This document shows positions 1-11,879 of a stretch of DNA of 64,000 nucleotides, piece after piece (within the stretch, counting starts at the first letter, position 1; each line of letters opens with the position of its first letter). The translations under genes were made by a program, and so were the position numbers. The notes beneath the pieces were generated by a model that was not told the DNA's origin, did no database searches, and worked only from the letters and a program-made list of their open reading frames with translations. The stretch lies in the NCBI RefSeq assembly GCF_025345565.1, contig NZ_CP054475.1, positions 1,073,501-1,137,500 of the forward strand, given 5' to 3'. This stretch comes from Thalassolituus hydrocarboniclasticus. Lineage in GTDB: Bacteria; Pseudomonadota; Gammaproteobacteria; Pseudomonadales; Oceanobacteraceae.

Positions 1-956
1 GTGCAGGCGCGAATCCGGAAGTAGGCCGTCAGGCTGCTCTGGAGGATCGTGAACGTATCGCTGAAGCACTGAAAGGTGCCGATATGGTATTTATCACTGC
101 CGGTATGGGCGGTGGTACGGGTACCGGTGGTGCTCCGGTTGTTGCTGAGGTGGCGAAAGAATTAGGTATTCTCACTGTCGCAGTGGTTACCAAGCCATTC
201 CCGTTTGAAGGGAAGAAGCGCATGTTGATTGCTGACCAGGGGCTGAAGCAACTGGCTGAGCATGTGGACTCCCTGATTACCATTCCGAACGAAAAGTTAC
301 TTTCTGTTCTGGGAAAAAACACTTCTCTGCTTGATGCTTTTAAAGAAGCTAATAATGTATTGCAGGGAGCTGTTCAGGGGATCGCTGATCTGATTACCCG
401 TCCGGGTATGATCAACGTCGACTTTGCAGACGTCCGCACTGTGATGTCCGAAATGGGTCAGGCGATGATGGGAACGGGTGTTGCCAGTGGTGAAAACCGT
501 GCTCGTGAAGCAGCAGAACGCGCAATTGGCAGTCCGCTGCTGGAAGATGTCGATCTGCAGGGCGCGCGTGGCATTCTGGTTAATGTAACCGCTGGTTTTG
601 ATCTGTCTCTGGGTGAGTTCAGTGAAGTCGGCAGCGTAATCGAAGAGTTTGCCTCTGAGCATGCAACTGTTGTTGTTGGCACCGTGATCGATCCGGATCT
701 GTCGGATGAGCTGCGTGTTACAGTTGTTGCCACTGGTTTGGGTCGCCGCGATGCGGTTGAGGAACCAAAGCCAACTAAAGTGGTCGATAACACCGTCAAT
801 GCCCGTAAGGCTGATGGTACGACAGATTACAGCCAGCTGGATCAGCCAACCGTGAAGCGTCAGGCAGGTAACGCCGCTAAGCAGTTGGATGTCGCAGCCC
901 GTCCTGATATGGATTATCTCGACATTCCGGCGTTTTTGCGTCGTCAGGCTGATTAA
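1..956 (+). CDS. ftsZ: Cell division protein FtsZ (5' end outside window)
   Basis: Tubulin-like GTPase that polymerises into the cytoplasmic Z-ring. The window opens inside the gene: the frame is open from base 3 without a start, leaving about 317 C-terminal residues. The GTP-binding signature GGGTGTG lies at 108-128, and the catalytic T7-loop region [11 protein letters not shown] is near 411-444. After a polar variable linker the protein ends in [14 protein letters not shown], the conserved tail that binds FtsA and ZipA. lpxC follows, the same order as the end of the E. coli dcw cluster. The identification is certain; only the N-terminal part is missing. Confidence 0.98.
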   Translation, partial: AGANPEVGRQAALEDRERIAEALKGADMVFITAGMGGGTGTGGAPVVAEVAKELGILTVAVVTKPFPFEGKKRMLIADQGLKQLAEHVDSLITIPNEKLLSVLGKNTSLLDAFKEANNVLQGAVQGIADLITRPGMINVDFADVRTVMSEMGQAMMGTGVASGENRAREAAERAIGSPLLEDVDLQGARGILVNVTAGFDLSLGEFSEVGSVIEEFASEHATVVVGTVIDPDLSDELRVTVVATGLGRRDAVEEPKPTKVVDNTVNARKADGTTDYSQLDQPTVKRQAGNAAKQLDVAARPDMDYLDIPAFLRRQAD

Positions 957-988
957 AGAATGCGCACTAGCGCATTCTTTATTTGTTG
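955..988 (+). terminator. Terminator after ftsZ
   Basis: An 11-bp perfect stem (AAAGAATGCGC / GCGCATTCTTT) with an ACTA loop begins on the ftsZ stop codon and runs into a T-rich tract. It should end most division-cluster transcripts, so lpxC probably also has its own promoter; a TATAAT is visible at 990-995 but has no good -35 partner. Confidence 0.8.
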
Positions 989-1048
989 TTATAATGCCGG
1001 GCTAGTCTTTTTGTATGAAATTTGCTCAGTAATGGCAGGATTGTTCAG

Positions 1049-1957
1049 ATGATTCCACAACGAACGTTAAAAAACGCTATCCGGGCGACTGGGGTTGGCC
1101 TTCATTCAGGTGAGAAGGTGTATCTCACGCTGAAACCGGCACCTGTTGATACCGGGATTGTGTTCCGACGTATCGATCTTGATCCGGTTGTGGATATCCC
1201 GGCACACGCCCTGAATGTTGGCGAAACTACGCTGTCCACCACGCTGGTTAAAGATCATGCCCGCGTTGATACGGTTGAACACCTGTTATCTGCGATGGCT
1301 GGCTTGGGTATCGACAATGCTATCGTCGAGCTCAGTGCTCAGGAAGTACCTATTATGGACGGCAGTTCAGGCCCGTTTGTATTTCTGGTGCAGTCCGCAG
1401 GTATTGCTGAGCAGAATGTTGCCAAGCGTTTTATCCGCATCAAACGTCGTGTTGAAGTGCGTGAAGGCGATAAAGTAGCTTCTTTTGTGCCTTACGATGG
1501 CTTTAAGGTCAGCTTTGAGATCGATTTCGATCATCCGGTGTTCAAGCAGAGTGTTCAGAAAGCAAGTCTGGACTTCTCTTCAACGTCTTATGTAAAAGAA
1601 GTCAGCCGTGCCCGAACCTTTGGTTTCACCAAAGATCTGGAATACATGCGTTCCAAAAATCTGGCGCTGGGCGGCAGTGTTAAAAACGCCATTGTCGTTG
1701 ATGAGTACCGTGTGCTGAATGAAGACGGACTGCGTTACGATGATGAGTTTGTGAAGCACAAAATACTGGATGCTGTAGGTGATCTGTACCTGCTCGGGCA
1801 CAGTCTGATTGGTGAGTTTATCGGCTATAAGTCAGGTCACGGCCTGAACAACAAGTTGCTGCGTGAGCTTCTGCTGCAGGAAGACGCGTGGGAGTTTGTC
1901 GAATTTGCTGAGGAAAGCTCGCCAATTTCTTACATGCGCCCGGCCGCTGCTGGTTAA
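1049..1957 (+). CDS. lpxC: UDP-3-O-acyl-N-acetylglucosamine deacetylase LpxC
   Basis: Zinc-dependent deacetylase that catalyses the committed step of lipid A synthesis in the cytoplasm. The ATG at 1049 gives 302 residues starting [20 protein letters not shown], matching the family start and length (about 305). The frame is also open from a TTG at 1022, but those extra residues are unlike the family. Zinc and catalytic residues are visible in TVEHLLSAM (His) and [16 protein letters not shown] (His, Asp). It lies between the ftsZ terminator and a second strong terminator, so it is probably a single-gene unit. Confidence 0.97.
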   Translation: MIPQRTLKNAIRATGVGLHSGEKVYLTLKPAPVDTGIVFRRIDLDPVVDIPAHALNVGETTLSTTLVKDHARVDTVEHLLSAMAGLGIDNAIVELSAQEVPIMDGSSGPFVFLVQSAGIAEQNVAKRFIRIKRRVEVREGDKVASFVPYDGFKVSFEIDFDHPVFKQSVQKASLDFSSTSYVKEVSRARTFGFTKDLEYMRSKNLALGGSVKNAIVVDEYRVLNEDGLRYDDEFVKHKILDAVGDLYLLGHSLIGEFIGYKSGHGLNNKLLRELLLQEDAWEFVEFAEESSPISYMRPAAAG

Positions 1958-1993
1958 CTTATTGAAACAGTAATACGTTTGAGTATCCTCACA

Positions 1994-2027
1994 CAAAGGC
2001 CATAATTGATTTATGGCCTTTGTTTTG
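1994..2027 (+). terminator. Terminator after lpxC
   Basis: A 12-bp stem CAAAGGCCATAA / TTATGGCCTTTG with a four-base loop is followed by TTTTG. It lies 37 bases after the lpxC stop. Confidence 0.85.
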
Positions 2028-2119
2028 TGAGTGGCTGGTGATCCGTTAAGGCGGGTCAGGCAGGCAGGAAGTCAGTGCCAGAATCGTACACAGCCGATTA
2101 GGAAGTAAATAGCTTAACT

Positions 2120-3046
2120 ATGAATATCATTATTGTTGGTCGTCGCCATGGTGAATCAAGAACCTACACACTGAGTGCCTCTGCACGTACAGTGATGTTT
2201 GGCTTTCTGTTCGCACTGCCTTTTGCAATGGGCGTAGCTGGCTATTGGCTGGCAGAACGATTGGCTGACGAAGGTATTCTCGATCTTAACGCTGCCAAAG
2301 CCTGGGAGCGTGACCTCAATATGCAGCGTCAGGAGCTGCAGCAGATCCGCAAACAGACCGATCAGGAGCTTGAAGCACTGACTCTGCGTCTGGCCGAACT
2401 GCAGGCCAAGTTACTTCGTCTGGATGCTCTTGGTGAGCGTCTGGTGGATGTTTCCGATCTTAATTCCGAAGAATTCGATTTCAGTATGCAACCGGCCGTT
2501 GGTGGTCCGGGCACGCTTGGAGAAGCCTATCAGGTTCCTGAAATCAACGAAGTGCTGAATGAACTGGCTGAGCGTATCGACAGCCGTGAGCAGCAGCTCG
2601 AAGTGCTGGACGACCTTATGTCGGCCAACAAACTCAGTGCCGATACCTTTGTTGCCGGACGTCCGATTACCAGGGGGTGGATGTCATCCCGCTATGGTAA
2701 ACGTACCGATCCGTTCACCGGTCGTCTTGCCTGGCATGGCGGGGTCGATTTTGCCGGTAAAATGGGCGCTGACATCGTTGCCGTTGCCTCCGGCGTTGTG
2801 ACCTGGTCCGGCCCGCGTTATGGCTATGGTAACCTGATTGAGGTGAATCATGGCAACGGTTACAAAACCCGCTATGCACACTGTAAAGAGCTGAAAGTTG
2901 CTCTTGGCGATATCGTCCGCAAAGGTGATGTTGTTGCATTGATGGGAAGTACCGGTCGTTCTACTGGTCCCCACGTCCACTTCGAAGTGTATAAAAACGG
3001 TCGCACCGTCGACCCGGCGGCGTACATCCACCGCACTCCTCAGTAA
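2120..3046 (+). CDS. M23 family metallopeptidase, membrane-anchored
   Basis: Predicted periplasmic LytM-type peptidoglycan endopeptidase or LytM-domain regulator. The 308 residues comprise a short cytoplasmic start, one membrane segment at about residues 27-48 (VMFGFLFALPFAMGVAGYWL), a Gln/Leu/Glu-rich coiled coil (about 60-125), a linker, and a C-terminal M23 domain (about 190-300). The zinc/catalytic motifs are present: HGGVDFA and HVHFEVYKNG, plus RYAHC between them, so the domain looks enzymatically competent. It sits between lpxC and secA, a place where many Pseudomonas-like genomes carry such a gene. The substrate and division partner cannot be read from sequence. Confidence 0.88.
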   Translation: MNIIIVGRRHGESRTYTLSASARTVMFGFLFALPFAMGVAGYWLAERLADEGILDLNAAKAWERDLNMQRQELQQIRKQTDQELEALTLRLAELQAKLLRLDALGERLVDVSDLNSEEFDFSMQPAVGGPGTLGEAYQVPEINEVLNELAERIDSREQQLEVLDDLMSANKLSADTFVAGRPITRGWMSSRYGKRTDPFTGRLAWHGGVDFAGKMGADIVAVASGVVTWSGPRYGYGNLIEVNHGNGYKTRYAHCKELKVALGDIVRKGDVVALMGSTGRSTGPHVHFEVYKNGRTVDPAAYIHRTPQ

Positions 3047-3145
3047 TCTTTCTGTTTCAACACGCTTGTCATCATTCTGGGTTATAAGTAGCCTTTAGCA
3101 CTTTGGCCCAGCGCCTTATTTTGTTTCCCGGATAATGATAATTCC

Positions 3146-5881
<2,736 letters not shown>

Positions 5882-5909
5882 GCAAAAGTCGGAAGGCGTA
5901 AGCAAAAAA

Positions 5910-7127
5910 ATGGCAGTTAACTTCACAGTTTTTGAAGACTTTAAAGCGGTAGATGGTGTTCGTCTTGGTGTGGCTCAGGCGCATGTGCGCTATGCCAACC
6001 GTGACGACATGGTGGTCATTGAGCTGGCCGAGGGAACAACCGTTGCCGGCGTATTTACCACCAACGCATTCTGTGCGGCGCCGGTGCAGATCAGCAAAAC
6101 GCATCTGGCCGATACCGCTCCGCGTTACCTGTTGATCAATACCGGTAATGCCAACGCGGGTACGGGTCCACAGGGCTACGCCAATGCGGTCCGCAGTTGT
6201 GAAATGCTGGCAGCGGCCACCTCTGTTCAGCCTGCGCAGATTCTGCCGTTTTCGACTGGTGTGATTGGTGAGCCGCTGAACATGGCCGCATTTGAACGTG
6301 GTATTCCGGCGGCGCTGGACAATCTCAGTGCTGATAACTGGGCCCGTGCAGCCAAAGGCATCATGACCACTGACACCCTGCCAAAGGGCTACAGCACCCA
6401 GTTTGAGGTTAACGGTAAAACCGTCACCATCACCGGTATGTCGAAAGGTGCCGGTATGATCATGCCAAACATGGCCACCATGTTGGGTTATATCGCGACC
6501 GATGCCGGTATCTCCCAGGCGCTGTTGCAGTCCTGGTGTAAAGAGCTGGCTGATTGTTCGTTTAACCGCGTGACCATTGATGGTGATACCTCAACCAACG
6601 ATTCCTGCATGCTGATGGCAACCGGCCGTTCTGGTGTGCAGATCAATGATGTTGCCAGCCCGGAAGCACAACTGGTCTTTGCCAAGCTGAAAGAAGCCTT
6701 CCAGATTCTGGCTCAGGCTATTGTTCGTGACGGTGAAGGGGCCACCAAGTTTGTGACCATCGAAGTCGGTGGTGCCGCCAGCCAGAAAGAAGCGCTGGAC
6801 GTAGCTTATACCGTGGCGCACTCGCCGCTGGTTAAAACCGCGATGTTTGCATCCGATGCTAACTGGGGTCGTATTCTGGCTGCGGTCGGTCGTTCCGGTG
6901 TGCAGGATTTTGATCTGGAAAAAGTGCAGATCTTTATCGATGACGTGCAGATCGTCGAAAACGGTGGCCGCTGTGAGTCTTACACCGAAGAAGCCGGCGC
7001 TGCTGTTTTTGCCCTGACCGAGTTCCGTGTCCGTATTGAGCTTGCGCGCGGAGACTTCCGCGAAGAGCTGTGGACCTGTGACTTCTCGCACGAGTACGTA
7101 ACCATCAACGCCAACTACCGCTCCTGA
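5910..7127 (+). CDS. argJ: Bifunctional glutamate N-acetyltransferase / ornithine acetyltransferase ArgJ
   Basis: Arginine biosynthesis: transfers acetyl from N-acetylornithine to glutamate and, in the bifunctional form, also uses acetyl-CoA. The start chosen is the ATG at 5910 (MAVNFTVFEDFKAVDGVRLG), giving 405 residues; the frame is open further upstream into secA but that part is not ArgJ-like. The self-cleavage site that makes alpha and beta chains is the Ala-Thr bond in NMATMLGY, with nucleophile Thr190. KGIMTTDTLPKG and GDTSTNDS are other family motifs. The stop overlaps the mutT start by one base (ATGA), implying translational coupling. Mono- versus bifunctionality is not decidable here. 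Confidence 0.97.
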   Translation: MAVNFTVFEDFKAVDGVRLGVAQAHVRYANRDDMVVIELAEGTTVAGVFTTNAFCAAPVQISKTHLADTAPRYLLINTGNANAGTGPQGYANAVRSCEMLAAATSVQPAQILPFSTGVIGEPLNMAAFERGIPAALDNLSADNWARAAKGIMTTDTLPKGYSTQFEVNGKTVTITGMSKGAGMIMPNMATMLGYIATDAGISQALLQSWCKELADCSFNRVTIDGDTSTNDSCMLMATGRSGVQINDVASPEAQLVFAKLKEAFQILAQAIVRDGEGATKFVTIEVGGAASQKEALDVAYTVAHSPLVKTAMFASDANWGRILAAVGRSGVQDFDLEKVQIFIDDVQIVENGGRCESYTEEAGAAVFALTEFRVRIELARGDFREELWTCDFSHEYVTINANYRS

Positions 7128-7537
7128 TGAAGACGGTGCATGTAGCTGTAGCTGTCGTGGTCGTTAATGACCACGACATCCTGATTGCCCGTCGCCCGGA
7201 TGATAAACATCAGGGCGGGTTGTGGGAGTTTCCCGGCGGAAAAGTAGAAGCCGGTGAAAGTGTCACCGCGGCTCTGGTGCGCGAGCTGGATGAAGAAGTT
7301 GCACTGAGTGTGACTGAGCAATCTATGTCGCCGCTGCTGCAGATCCCTTTCGATTATCCGGATAAAAGCGTGCTGCTGGATGTGTACTGGGTTGAGGCGG
7401 ATATGAACTCCGCCTTGCTGGCTCACGGAGCAGAAGGTCAGGAAGTTCGCTGGCTGCCTTTTACCCGCCTGACAGAGTTTGAATTCCCCGCGGCTAACCA
7501 GCCAATTCTCGATGTTGTTTGCGCCCGTCTGGGCTGA
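7127..7537 (+). CDS. mutT: 8-oxo-dGTP diphosphatase MutT (Nudix)
   Basis: Nudix hydrolase that cleans 8-oxo-dGTP from the nucleotide pool. The 136 residues contain the complete Nudix box, with the glycine pair at 37-38, Glu43, and RELDEE at about 52-57. Length and the N-terminal sheet (VHVAVAVVVV) fit E. coli MutT (129). The start ATG shares one base with the argJ stop. The 3' end faces a DUF6164 gene with only 10 bases between them and no visible terminator. The gammaproteobacterial neighbourhood secA-mutT supports the specific assignment over a generic Nudix protein. Confidence 0.93.
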   Translation: MKTVHVAVAVVVVNDHDILIARRPDDKHQGGLWEFPGGKVEAGESVTAALVRELDEEVALSVTEQSMSPLLQIPFDYPDKSVLLDVYWVEADMNSALLAHGAEGQEVRWLPFTRLTEFEFPAANQPILDVVCARLG

Positions 7538-7547
7538 CAGGTTCTTA

Positions 7548-7913
7548 TCACTGACCCAGTGACAGAAACGGCCACAGGGTCAGGCCCAGAACCAGAAGTA
7601 CCGCAATCAGCGTCATGATCAGCTCAGCGGGTTGCTCCAGCCAGCGCTGCAGCATGCTCTGGGTATTTCCTTGCTGCTGTTGTTGCTCATATTCATCGCG
7701 GACGCGCTGCAGCCGTTCCTGCTGATACTGATCGAGTAAGCTGCGCGCCTGTTCGTAGTCTTCATTATGACGCAGCCAGATAGCGGCCACAGAAATACGC
7801 CAGCGGCCATCATCGGTTTCATAAAATTCTATGTCAGCATCCTGCAGCAGGGTGCGGACATCCTCGGCTTCATCTTCATTAACGCCATTGAGGCGGAACA
7901 GCAGCTTGGCCAT
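7548..7913 (-). CDS. DUF6164 family membrane protein
   Basis: Uncharacterised 121-residue protein. The N-terminal half (MAKLLFRLNGVNEDEAEDVR...) is a small alpha/beta domain containing IEFYETDDGRWRISVAAIWL, typical of DUF6164. The middle is Gln/Glu/Arg-rich and probably helical or coiled coil (about 50-85). The C-terminus carries one membrane segment (LIMTLIAVLLVLGLTLWPFL, about 98-117). Convergent with mutT. No function is known for the family and none is proposed. Confidence 0.82.
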   Translation of the reverse strand: MAKLLFRLNGVNEDEAEDVRTLLQDADIEFYETDDGRWRISVAAIWLRHNEDYEQARSLLDQYQQERLQRVRDEYEQQQQQGNTQSMLQRWLEQPAELIMTLIAVLLVLGLTLWPFLSLGQ

Positions 7914-8001
7914 AGTGATCTTCAGTTTTGAAATTTGTGCCTATTGTACCCAAAGTCACAGCATAACTTCCGGCTAAATCAGGCAGCGGAATGGCGGGCA
8001 T

Positions 8002-8031
8002 AAAAAAGCCGCCAGACCCGTAGGTGGCGGC
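8002..8031 (-). terminator. Orphan minus-strand terminator
   Basis: Read on the minus strand, a 7-bp GC-rich stem (GCCGCCA / TGGCGGC) is followed by six T. It lies upstream of the DUF6164 gene and downstream of no minus-strand gene; the nearest is lnt, 940 bases away across the convergent GntR gene. It may end antisense read-through from lnt, or a small RNA made from 8032-8228. Confidence 0.65.
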
Positions 8032-8059
8032 TGAAGCTCTGAGAGTGTGCAATTCTCAA

Positions 8060-8074
8060 ATTGGATAATCCAAT
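8060..8074. promoter_or_regulatory. 15-bp palindrome upstream of GntR gene
   Basis: ATTGGATAATCCAAT is a perfect palindrome around a central A, about 155 bases before the regulator start. It is a candidate operator or part of a small transcript; no binding protein can be named. Confidence 0.35.
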
Positions 8075-8173
8075 GCTAGTTCAGGATCTGCAGATGCGCA
8101 AGTAAAGATCTGGTCAGTTACTTGATGTGCTGGCTATTGCACCGCTGCCGGATTTTAGCCAGACTGAGCCGGT

Positions 8174-8189
8174 CAGCTCCGCGGAGCTG
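8174..8189. promoter_or_regulatory. 16-bp palindrome 40 bases before GntR start
   Basis: CAGCTCCGCGGAGCTG is a perfect dyad ending 39 bases before the regulator ATG. This is the expected position for an autoregulatory operator of a dimeric winged-helix repressor. Inference from symmetry and position only. Confidence 0.4.
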
Positions 8190-8228
8190 TGACAGACTCA
8201 CCAACCGATCAAAATAAGTATAAGAATA

Positions 8229-9032
8229 ATGAGCAAAACCCTACCGGATCAGATTGCTGATCTGCTGATCGCCCTTATTTTTACCGGCGATCTGCAGGCG
8301 GGCGAAAAGCTGCCGCCTGAACGCCAGCTGGCTGAATATCTCGACGTTGACCGTACATCTTTGCGCATGGCTTTGCGTACTTTGGGGCGTATGAATGCTG
8401 TGCGCAGCGTGCAGGGCTCAGGTATCCGCGTGGGTGATGTGCGCCGCGATATGGGGCTGGATTTTCTTGATAACCTGTACCGCATACCGGAGCTGGAGCT
8501 GGGCGGTGAACTGTTGCTGGCCGGTCTGGAATTATTTAACCGCGCGATTCCGACGGCTATTCGCCTGGCGCTGGAGAAACGTGAGCGCTCCGGAGGAAGC
8601 CCGGAGGATGCGGTTATTCCGCAGCTGGTACAGCGTATGTATCAGGGGCTGAACGAGGGAGTGCCGATGGGTGAACTGGCTGATCTGGAAGTGGAGATGA
8701 TCGACACTATTATGACAGCAACCGGCAATCTGGTACTGCAGGCCTCATCAACCAGCTCCCGCCGCATCCGCAGCTTGCTGACCCAGAAACTGTTTGAACA
8801 GATTGATGTGCGTGCTCATCTGGATCATCAGGTGCAGATGCTGATGCGCACCCAGCAGGGGGATTACCGGCTGGAAGAGATGATTCAGCAGTATCAACAG
8901 TACATCGATACCCTGACTAAACCGTTACGTGAGCACCTGAATAACATCCCGGAGCAGCCGAGATTATTGCGTTCACCGCTCCACAATGGGCGCAATATCA
9001 TCAGCCTGCGCCATCTCACGGGTTCTGCCTGA
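8229..9032 (+). CDS. GntR/FadR-type transcriptional regulator
   Basis: 267-residue DNA-binding regulator. The N-terminal winged helix-turn-helix of the GntR family is clear (residues about 5-70: AGEKLPPERQLAEYLDVDRT then MNAVRSVQGSGIRV). The remainder is all-helical and resembles FadR/FCD-type effector domains without a recognisable metal site, so the ligand is unknown. The last 60 bases overlap tail-to-tail with the end of lnt. Two perfect palindromes precede it and may be its operators. A fatty-acid role is possible but not shown. Confidence 0.85.
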   Translation: MSKTLPDQIADLLIALIFTGDLQAGEKLPPERQLAEYLDVDRTSLRMALRTLGRMNAVRSVQGSGIRVGDVRRDMGLDFLDNLYRIPELELGGELLLAGLELFNRAIPTAIRLALEKRERSGGSPEDAVIPQLVQRMYQGLNEGVPMGELADLEVEMIDTIMTATGNLVLQASSTSSRRIRSLLTQKLFEQIDVRAHLDHQVQMLMRTQQGDYRLEEMIQQYQQYIDTLTKPLREHLNNIPEQPRLLRSPLHNGRNIISLRHLTGSA

Positions 9033-10517
9033 ACGGCGCAGCCACAGGGCTGCGCTGATAATCAGCAGGCTCAGGATATACAGCGGCCACAACTCCCAGA
9101 TCATATAAGGCGTTTTGCCCTGACGCATTTCTGCGGTTCCGGTCAGGGTCGCCCTTTGTTCATAAGGCAAACGTGACATCATCCGGCCTTTGTTATCGAC
9201 CAGTGCGGTAATGCCGGTATTGGTCGAACGCAGCAGCCAGCGTCCGGTTTCCAGCGCGCGCATCTGCGCCAGCGCCATATGCTGTTTCGGCCCCAGAGAG
9301 TCGCCGAACCAGGCATCGTTGCTGACGGTAATCAGAAAATCGGCATCCTGTGCCATACGGCTGACCAGCTGTGGATAGGCAATTTCGTAGCAGATATAGG
9401 GGGCAATCAGATACAGCTCTTCTGTGCTTTCTGAATGCTTACCGACTTTCAGCAGGGGTTGATTGGCAGGCCCGTGCAGGAAGCTGGACATATCCAGATC
9501 AAAAAACGGAATCAGCCCGCGGATCAGCGCCTGTAAGGGCACATATTCTCCGAACGGCACCAGATTCTGTTTGTGATAGATGCCTTCGCCATTACCAAAG
9601 GCGATCACGCTGTTATGGAACTGTCCGGCCAGTTCGTGGCCGCGGGGATAGCGGTAGGGAATGCCGGTGATCACTGTAGTGCCGGTTTCCTGTGCTTCAA
9701 TCGCCATATCATCCATATAAGGCTGGAACTGATCGAGCAGCAGCGTCATCGCAGTTTCCGGCCATAAAACCAGATCGCTGTCCCAGTGTTCGCTGGTTTG
9801 CTGGAAGTAAGCGTTGATGGTCGGGCTGATGGACTCGCGCAGCCACTTCTGATCCTGCGGAATATTGCCCTGTACCGCGCTGACGGTCAGCTCACCGGTT
9901 TTATGGGTCCAGTCCTGTTGCTGTAACAACAGGCCGGCCGGCCATAGCAGCAGCACGGCGAGGAATGCCGGCTGACGTGTCTGCCAGAAGCGGTAGAGCG
10001 CGGTTACGGTCAGTACACAGATAAACGATAAACCATAGCTGCCGAATACCGGTGCCCAGCCGGACAGCCAGCTGCCGAGGTGGGCATCACCGGCAAACAG
10101 CCAAGGGAAGCCGGTCATAAACCAGCTGCGGAACCATTCGTGCAGAAACCAGAATACCGGAATCGTCAGCCAGGCCAGACTCTGGCCGAGAAAGCGCTGG
10201 CGCAGGGCAAACCAGAAACCGGGGAAGGTGGCGAGAAAGGCGGCAAACAGGCCGATCATCAGCACGGCGAGTACTGCAGGTGTTCCGCCGTGGTCATGCA
10301 TGCTGACGTAAATCCAGGAAATACCGACCGAGAATTTTCCCAGACTGAACCACCAGGCCGTGGCAAAGGCAGAACGAGCATTGTCTGTCTGCAACAGAAA
10401 ATGCACGAACACGGCAATGCTTAACAGGCCAAGCGGCCACCAGAAGAGAGGAGCCAGAGCGAGTGGAAACACTGCACCCGCCAACAATAACAACGCCCGC
10501 GCAGCCCAGCCTGCCAT
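8973..10517 (-). CDS. lnt: Apolipoprotein N-acyltransferase Lnt
   Basis: Inner-membrane enzyme that adds the third acyl chain to lipoproteins, needed for Lol sorting. The 514 residues have 6-7 N-terminal membrane segments, a periplasmic nitrilase-like domain, and a last membrane helix near the C-terminus (WPLYILSLLIISAALWL). The catalytic triad is visible: Glu at about 254 in LWPETAM, Lys at about 316 in HKQNLVPFGEY, and Cys at about 376 in PYICYEIAYP. It is the last gene of the miaB-ybeZ-ybeY-corC-lnt string. Its final 60 bases overlap the convergent GntR gene. Confidence 0.97.
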   Translation of the reverse strand: MAGWAARALLLLAGAVFPLALAPLFWWPLGLLSIAVFVHFLLQTDNARSAFATAWWFSLGKFSVGISWIYVSMHDHGGTPAVLAVLMIGLFAAFLATFPGFWFALRQRFLGQSLAWLTIPVFWFLHEWFRSWFMTGFPWLFAGDAHLGSWLSGWAPVFGSYGLSFICVLTVTALYRFWQTRQPAFLAVLLLWPAGLLLQQQDWTHKTGELTVSAVQGNIPQDQKWLRESISPTINAYFQQTSEHWDSDLVLWPETAMTLLLDQFQPYMDDMAIEAQETGTTVITGIPYRYPRGHELAGQFHNSVIAFGNGEGIYHKQNLVPFGEYVPLQALIRGLIPFFDLDMSSFLHGPANQPLLKVGKHSESTEELYLIAPYICYEIAYPQLVSRMAQDADFLITVSNDAWFGDSLGPKQHMALAQMRALETGRWLLRSTNTGITALVDNKGRMMSRLPYEQRATLTGTAEMRQGKTPYMIWELWPLYILSLLIISAALWLRRSGRTREMAQADDIAPIVER

Positions 10518-10560
10518 AGCTTTACCTGATTATGAGATGAGTGAGGGTTAATGCGCCGGC

Positions 10561-11403
10561 TCAGCCGGCGTCGATGGGCGTTACTTCCAGCAGGTTGATC
10601 TGTCGGCTGGTACCGTTAACCACTTTGAACTGCCACTGGTCGATACGGATGCTTTCATTGCATTCCGGTACCCGGCCAAAGTGATGGACCACAATACCGC
10701 CGATGGTATCGAATTCATCGTCCGGGAAGCGTGCGCTGAAGTGTTCGTTGAAGTCGTCCACCGGGGTCAGGGCTTTGACCATGGTGATGCCGTCTTCCAC
10801 TTCTTTGATCATGCTGTCTTCTTCATCGAAGTCGTGTTCGTCTTCGATGTCGCCGACAATCTGCTCAAGTACGTCTTCAATGGTGACCAGACCGGCAACG
10901 CCACCAAATTCATCGACCACAATGGCCATATGGTTGCGGGTTGCACGGAATTCACGCAGCAGCACGTTCAGGCGTTTGCTTTCCGGAACGAAGGTTGTTG
11001 GGCGTAACACCTCTTTCAGGCGGAATTCTTCACGATTTTCGTTAAGGATTAATGGCAGCAGGTCTTTGGCCAGCATAATGCCCAGCACTTCGTCCTGGCC
11101 TTCACCCATCACCGGGAAACGTGAATGCGCAGATTCGATGATCTGCGGCAGATAATCTTTGAGCGAATCGTTGACGTTGATGGAAGTCATCTGCGAGCGC
11201 GGAATCATAATGTCCCGCACCTGCATTTCAGATACCTGCAGAGCGCCTTCGAGAATATTGAGGGTTTCGTTATCGACAATGCTGCGCTCGGCAGCCTCGC
11301 GCACAATAACCTTGATGTCCTGACGGCTTTGCGGGTCGTCGGAGAATAAATCAGTCAGTCTTTCCAGCCAGCTACGATGCTGGCCCGATCGGTCTTCGCT
11401 CAT
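10561..11403 (-). CDS. corC: CorC/YbeX family CBS-domain protein
   Basis: 280-residue soluble CBS-domain protein linked to Mg/Co efflux and ribosome homeostasis. Two CBS motifs span about residues 65-190 ([12 protein letters not shown] ... [19 protein letters not shown]), followed by the CorC/HlyC C-terminal domain (about 205-275, ending [20 protein letters not shown]). There is no DUF21 membrane domain, so it is the short CorC type. The start overlaps the ybeY stop by four bases (ATGA-type) and lnt follows after 43 bases, consistent with one operon. Confidence 0.93.
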   Translation of the reverse strand: MSEDRSGQHRSWLERLTDLFSDDPQSRQDIKVIVREAAERSIVDNETLNILEGALQVSEMQVRDIMIPRSQMTSINVNDSLKDYLPQIIESAHSRFPVMGEGQDEVLGIMLAKDLLPLILNENREEFRLKEVLRPTTFVPESKRLNVLLREFRATRNHMAIVVDEFGGVAGLVTIEDVLEQIVGDIEDEHDFDEEDSMIKEVEDGITMVKALTPVDDFNEHFSARFPDDEFDTIGGIVVHHFGRVPECNESIRIDQWQFKVVNGTSRQINLLEVTPIDAG

Positions 11404-11879
11404 GGTGCCTCATCTGGATAAGGATCAGGGAATCCCAGTCCGGCCATAATCTGGCGTTCCAGGTCTTCCATAACTTCTGCTTCGTCGTCCTTTATATGGT
11501 CGTACCCCAGCAAATGCAAGCAGCCATGCACAACCATGTGGGCCCAGTGGGCTTCGGCGGCTTTACGCTGTTCTTCGCTTTCCTGCTGTACCACCTGAGC
11601 GCAGATGATCAGATCGCCCAACAGCTCGATCGGCACCTGCGGTGGCGCTTCAAAAGGGAAGGACAGCACATTGGTGGGTTTGTCTTTGCCACGGTACTCG
11701 TTGTTCAGTTCCTGGCTTTCTTCTTCTGCGACCAGACGAATCGTCAGTTCCGGCTCGGCGAAATCGGTGCGGCCGCTCAGCGCGGCGCTGGCCCAGAGTT
11801 GCAGCTGCTCTTCGCCGGGCAGCCAGGCCTGATAGCCTTCCAGTTCGTCGGCAAGCTGCACATCAAGCAACAGGTTCAT
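11400..11879 (-). CDS. ybeY: Endoribonuclease YbeY
   Basis: Zinc endoribonuclease for 16S rRNA 3' maturation and ribosome quality control. The 159 residues carry the complete zinc motif [11 protein letters not shown] followed by the acidic stretch [11 protein letters not shown]. The central [18 protein letters not shown] is a family hallmark. It overlaps ybeZ upstream by 4 bases and corC downstream by 4, so the three are translationally coupled. Confidence 0.97.
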   Translation of the reverse strand: MNLLLDVQLADELEGYQAWLPGEEQLQLWASAALSGRTDFAEPELTIRLVAEEESQELNNEYRGKDKPTNVLSFPFEAPPQVPIELLGDLIICAQVVQQESEEQRKAAEAHWAHMVVHGCLHLLGYDHIKDDEAEVMEDLERQIMAGLGFPDPYPDEAP

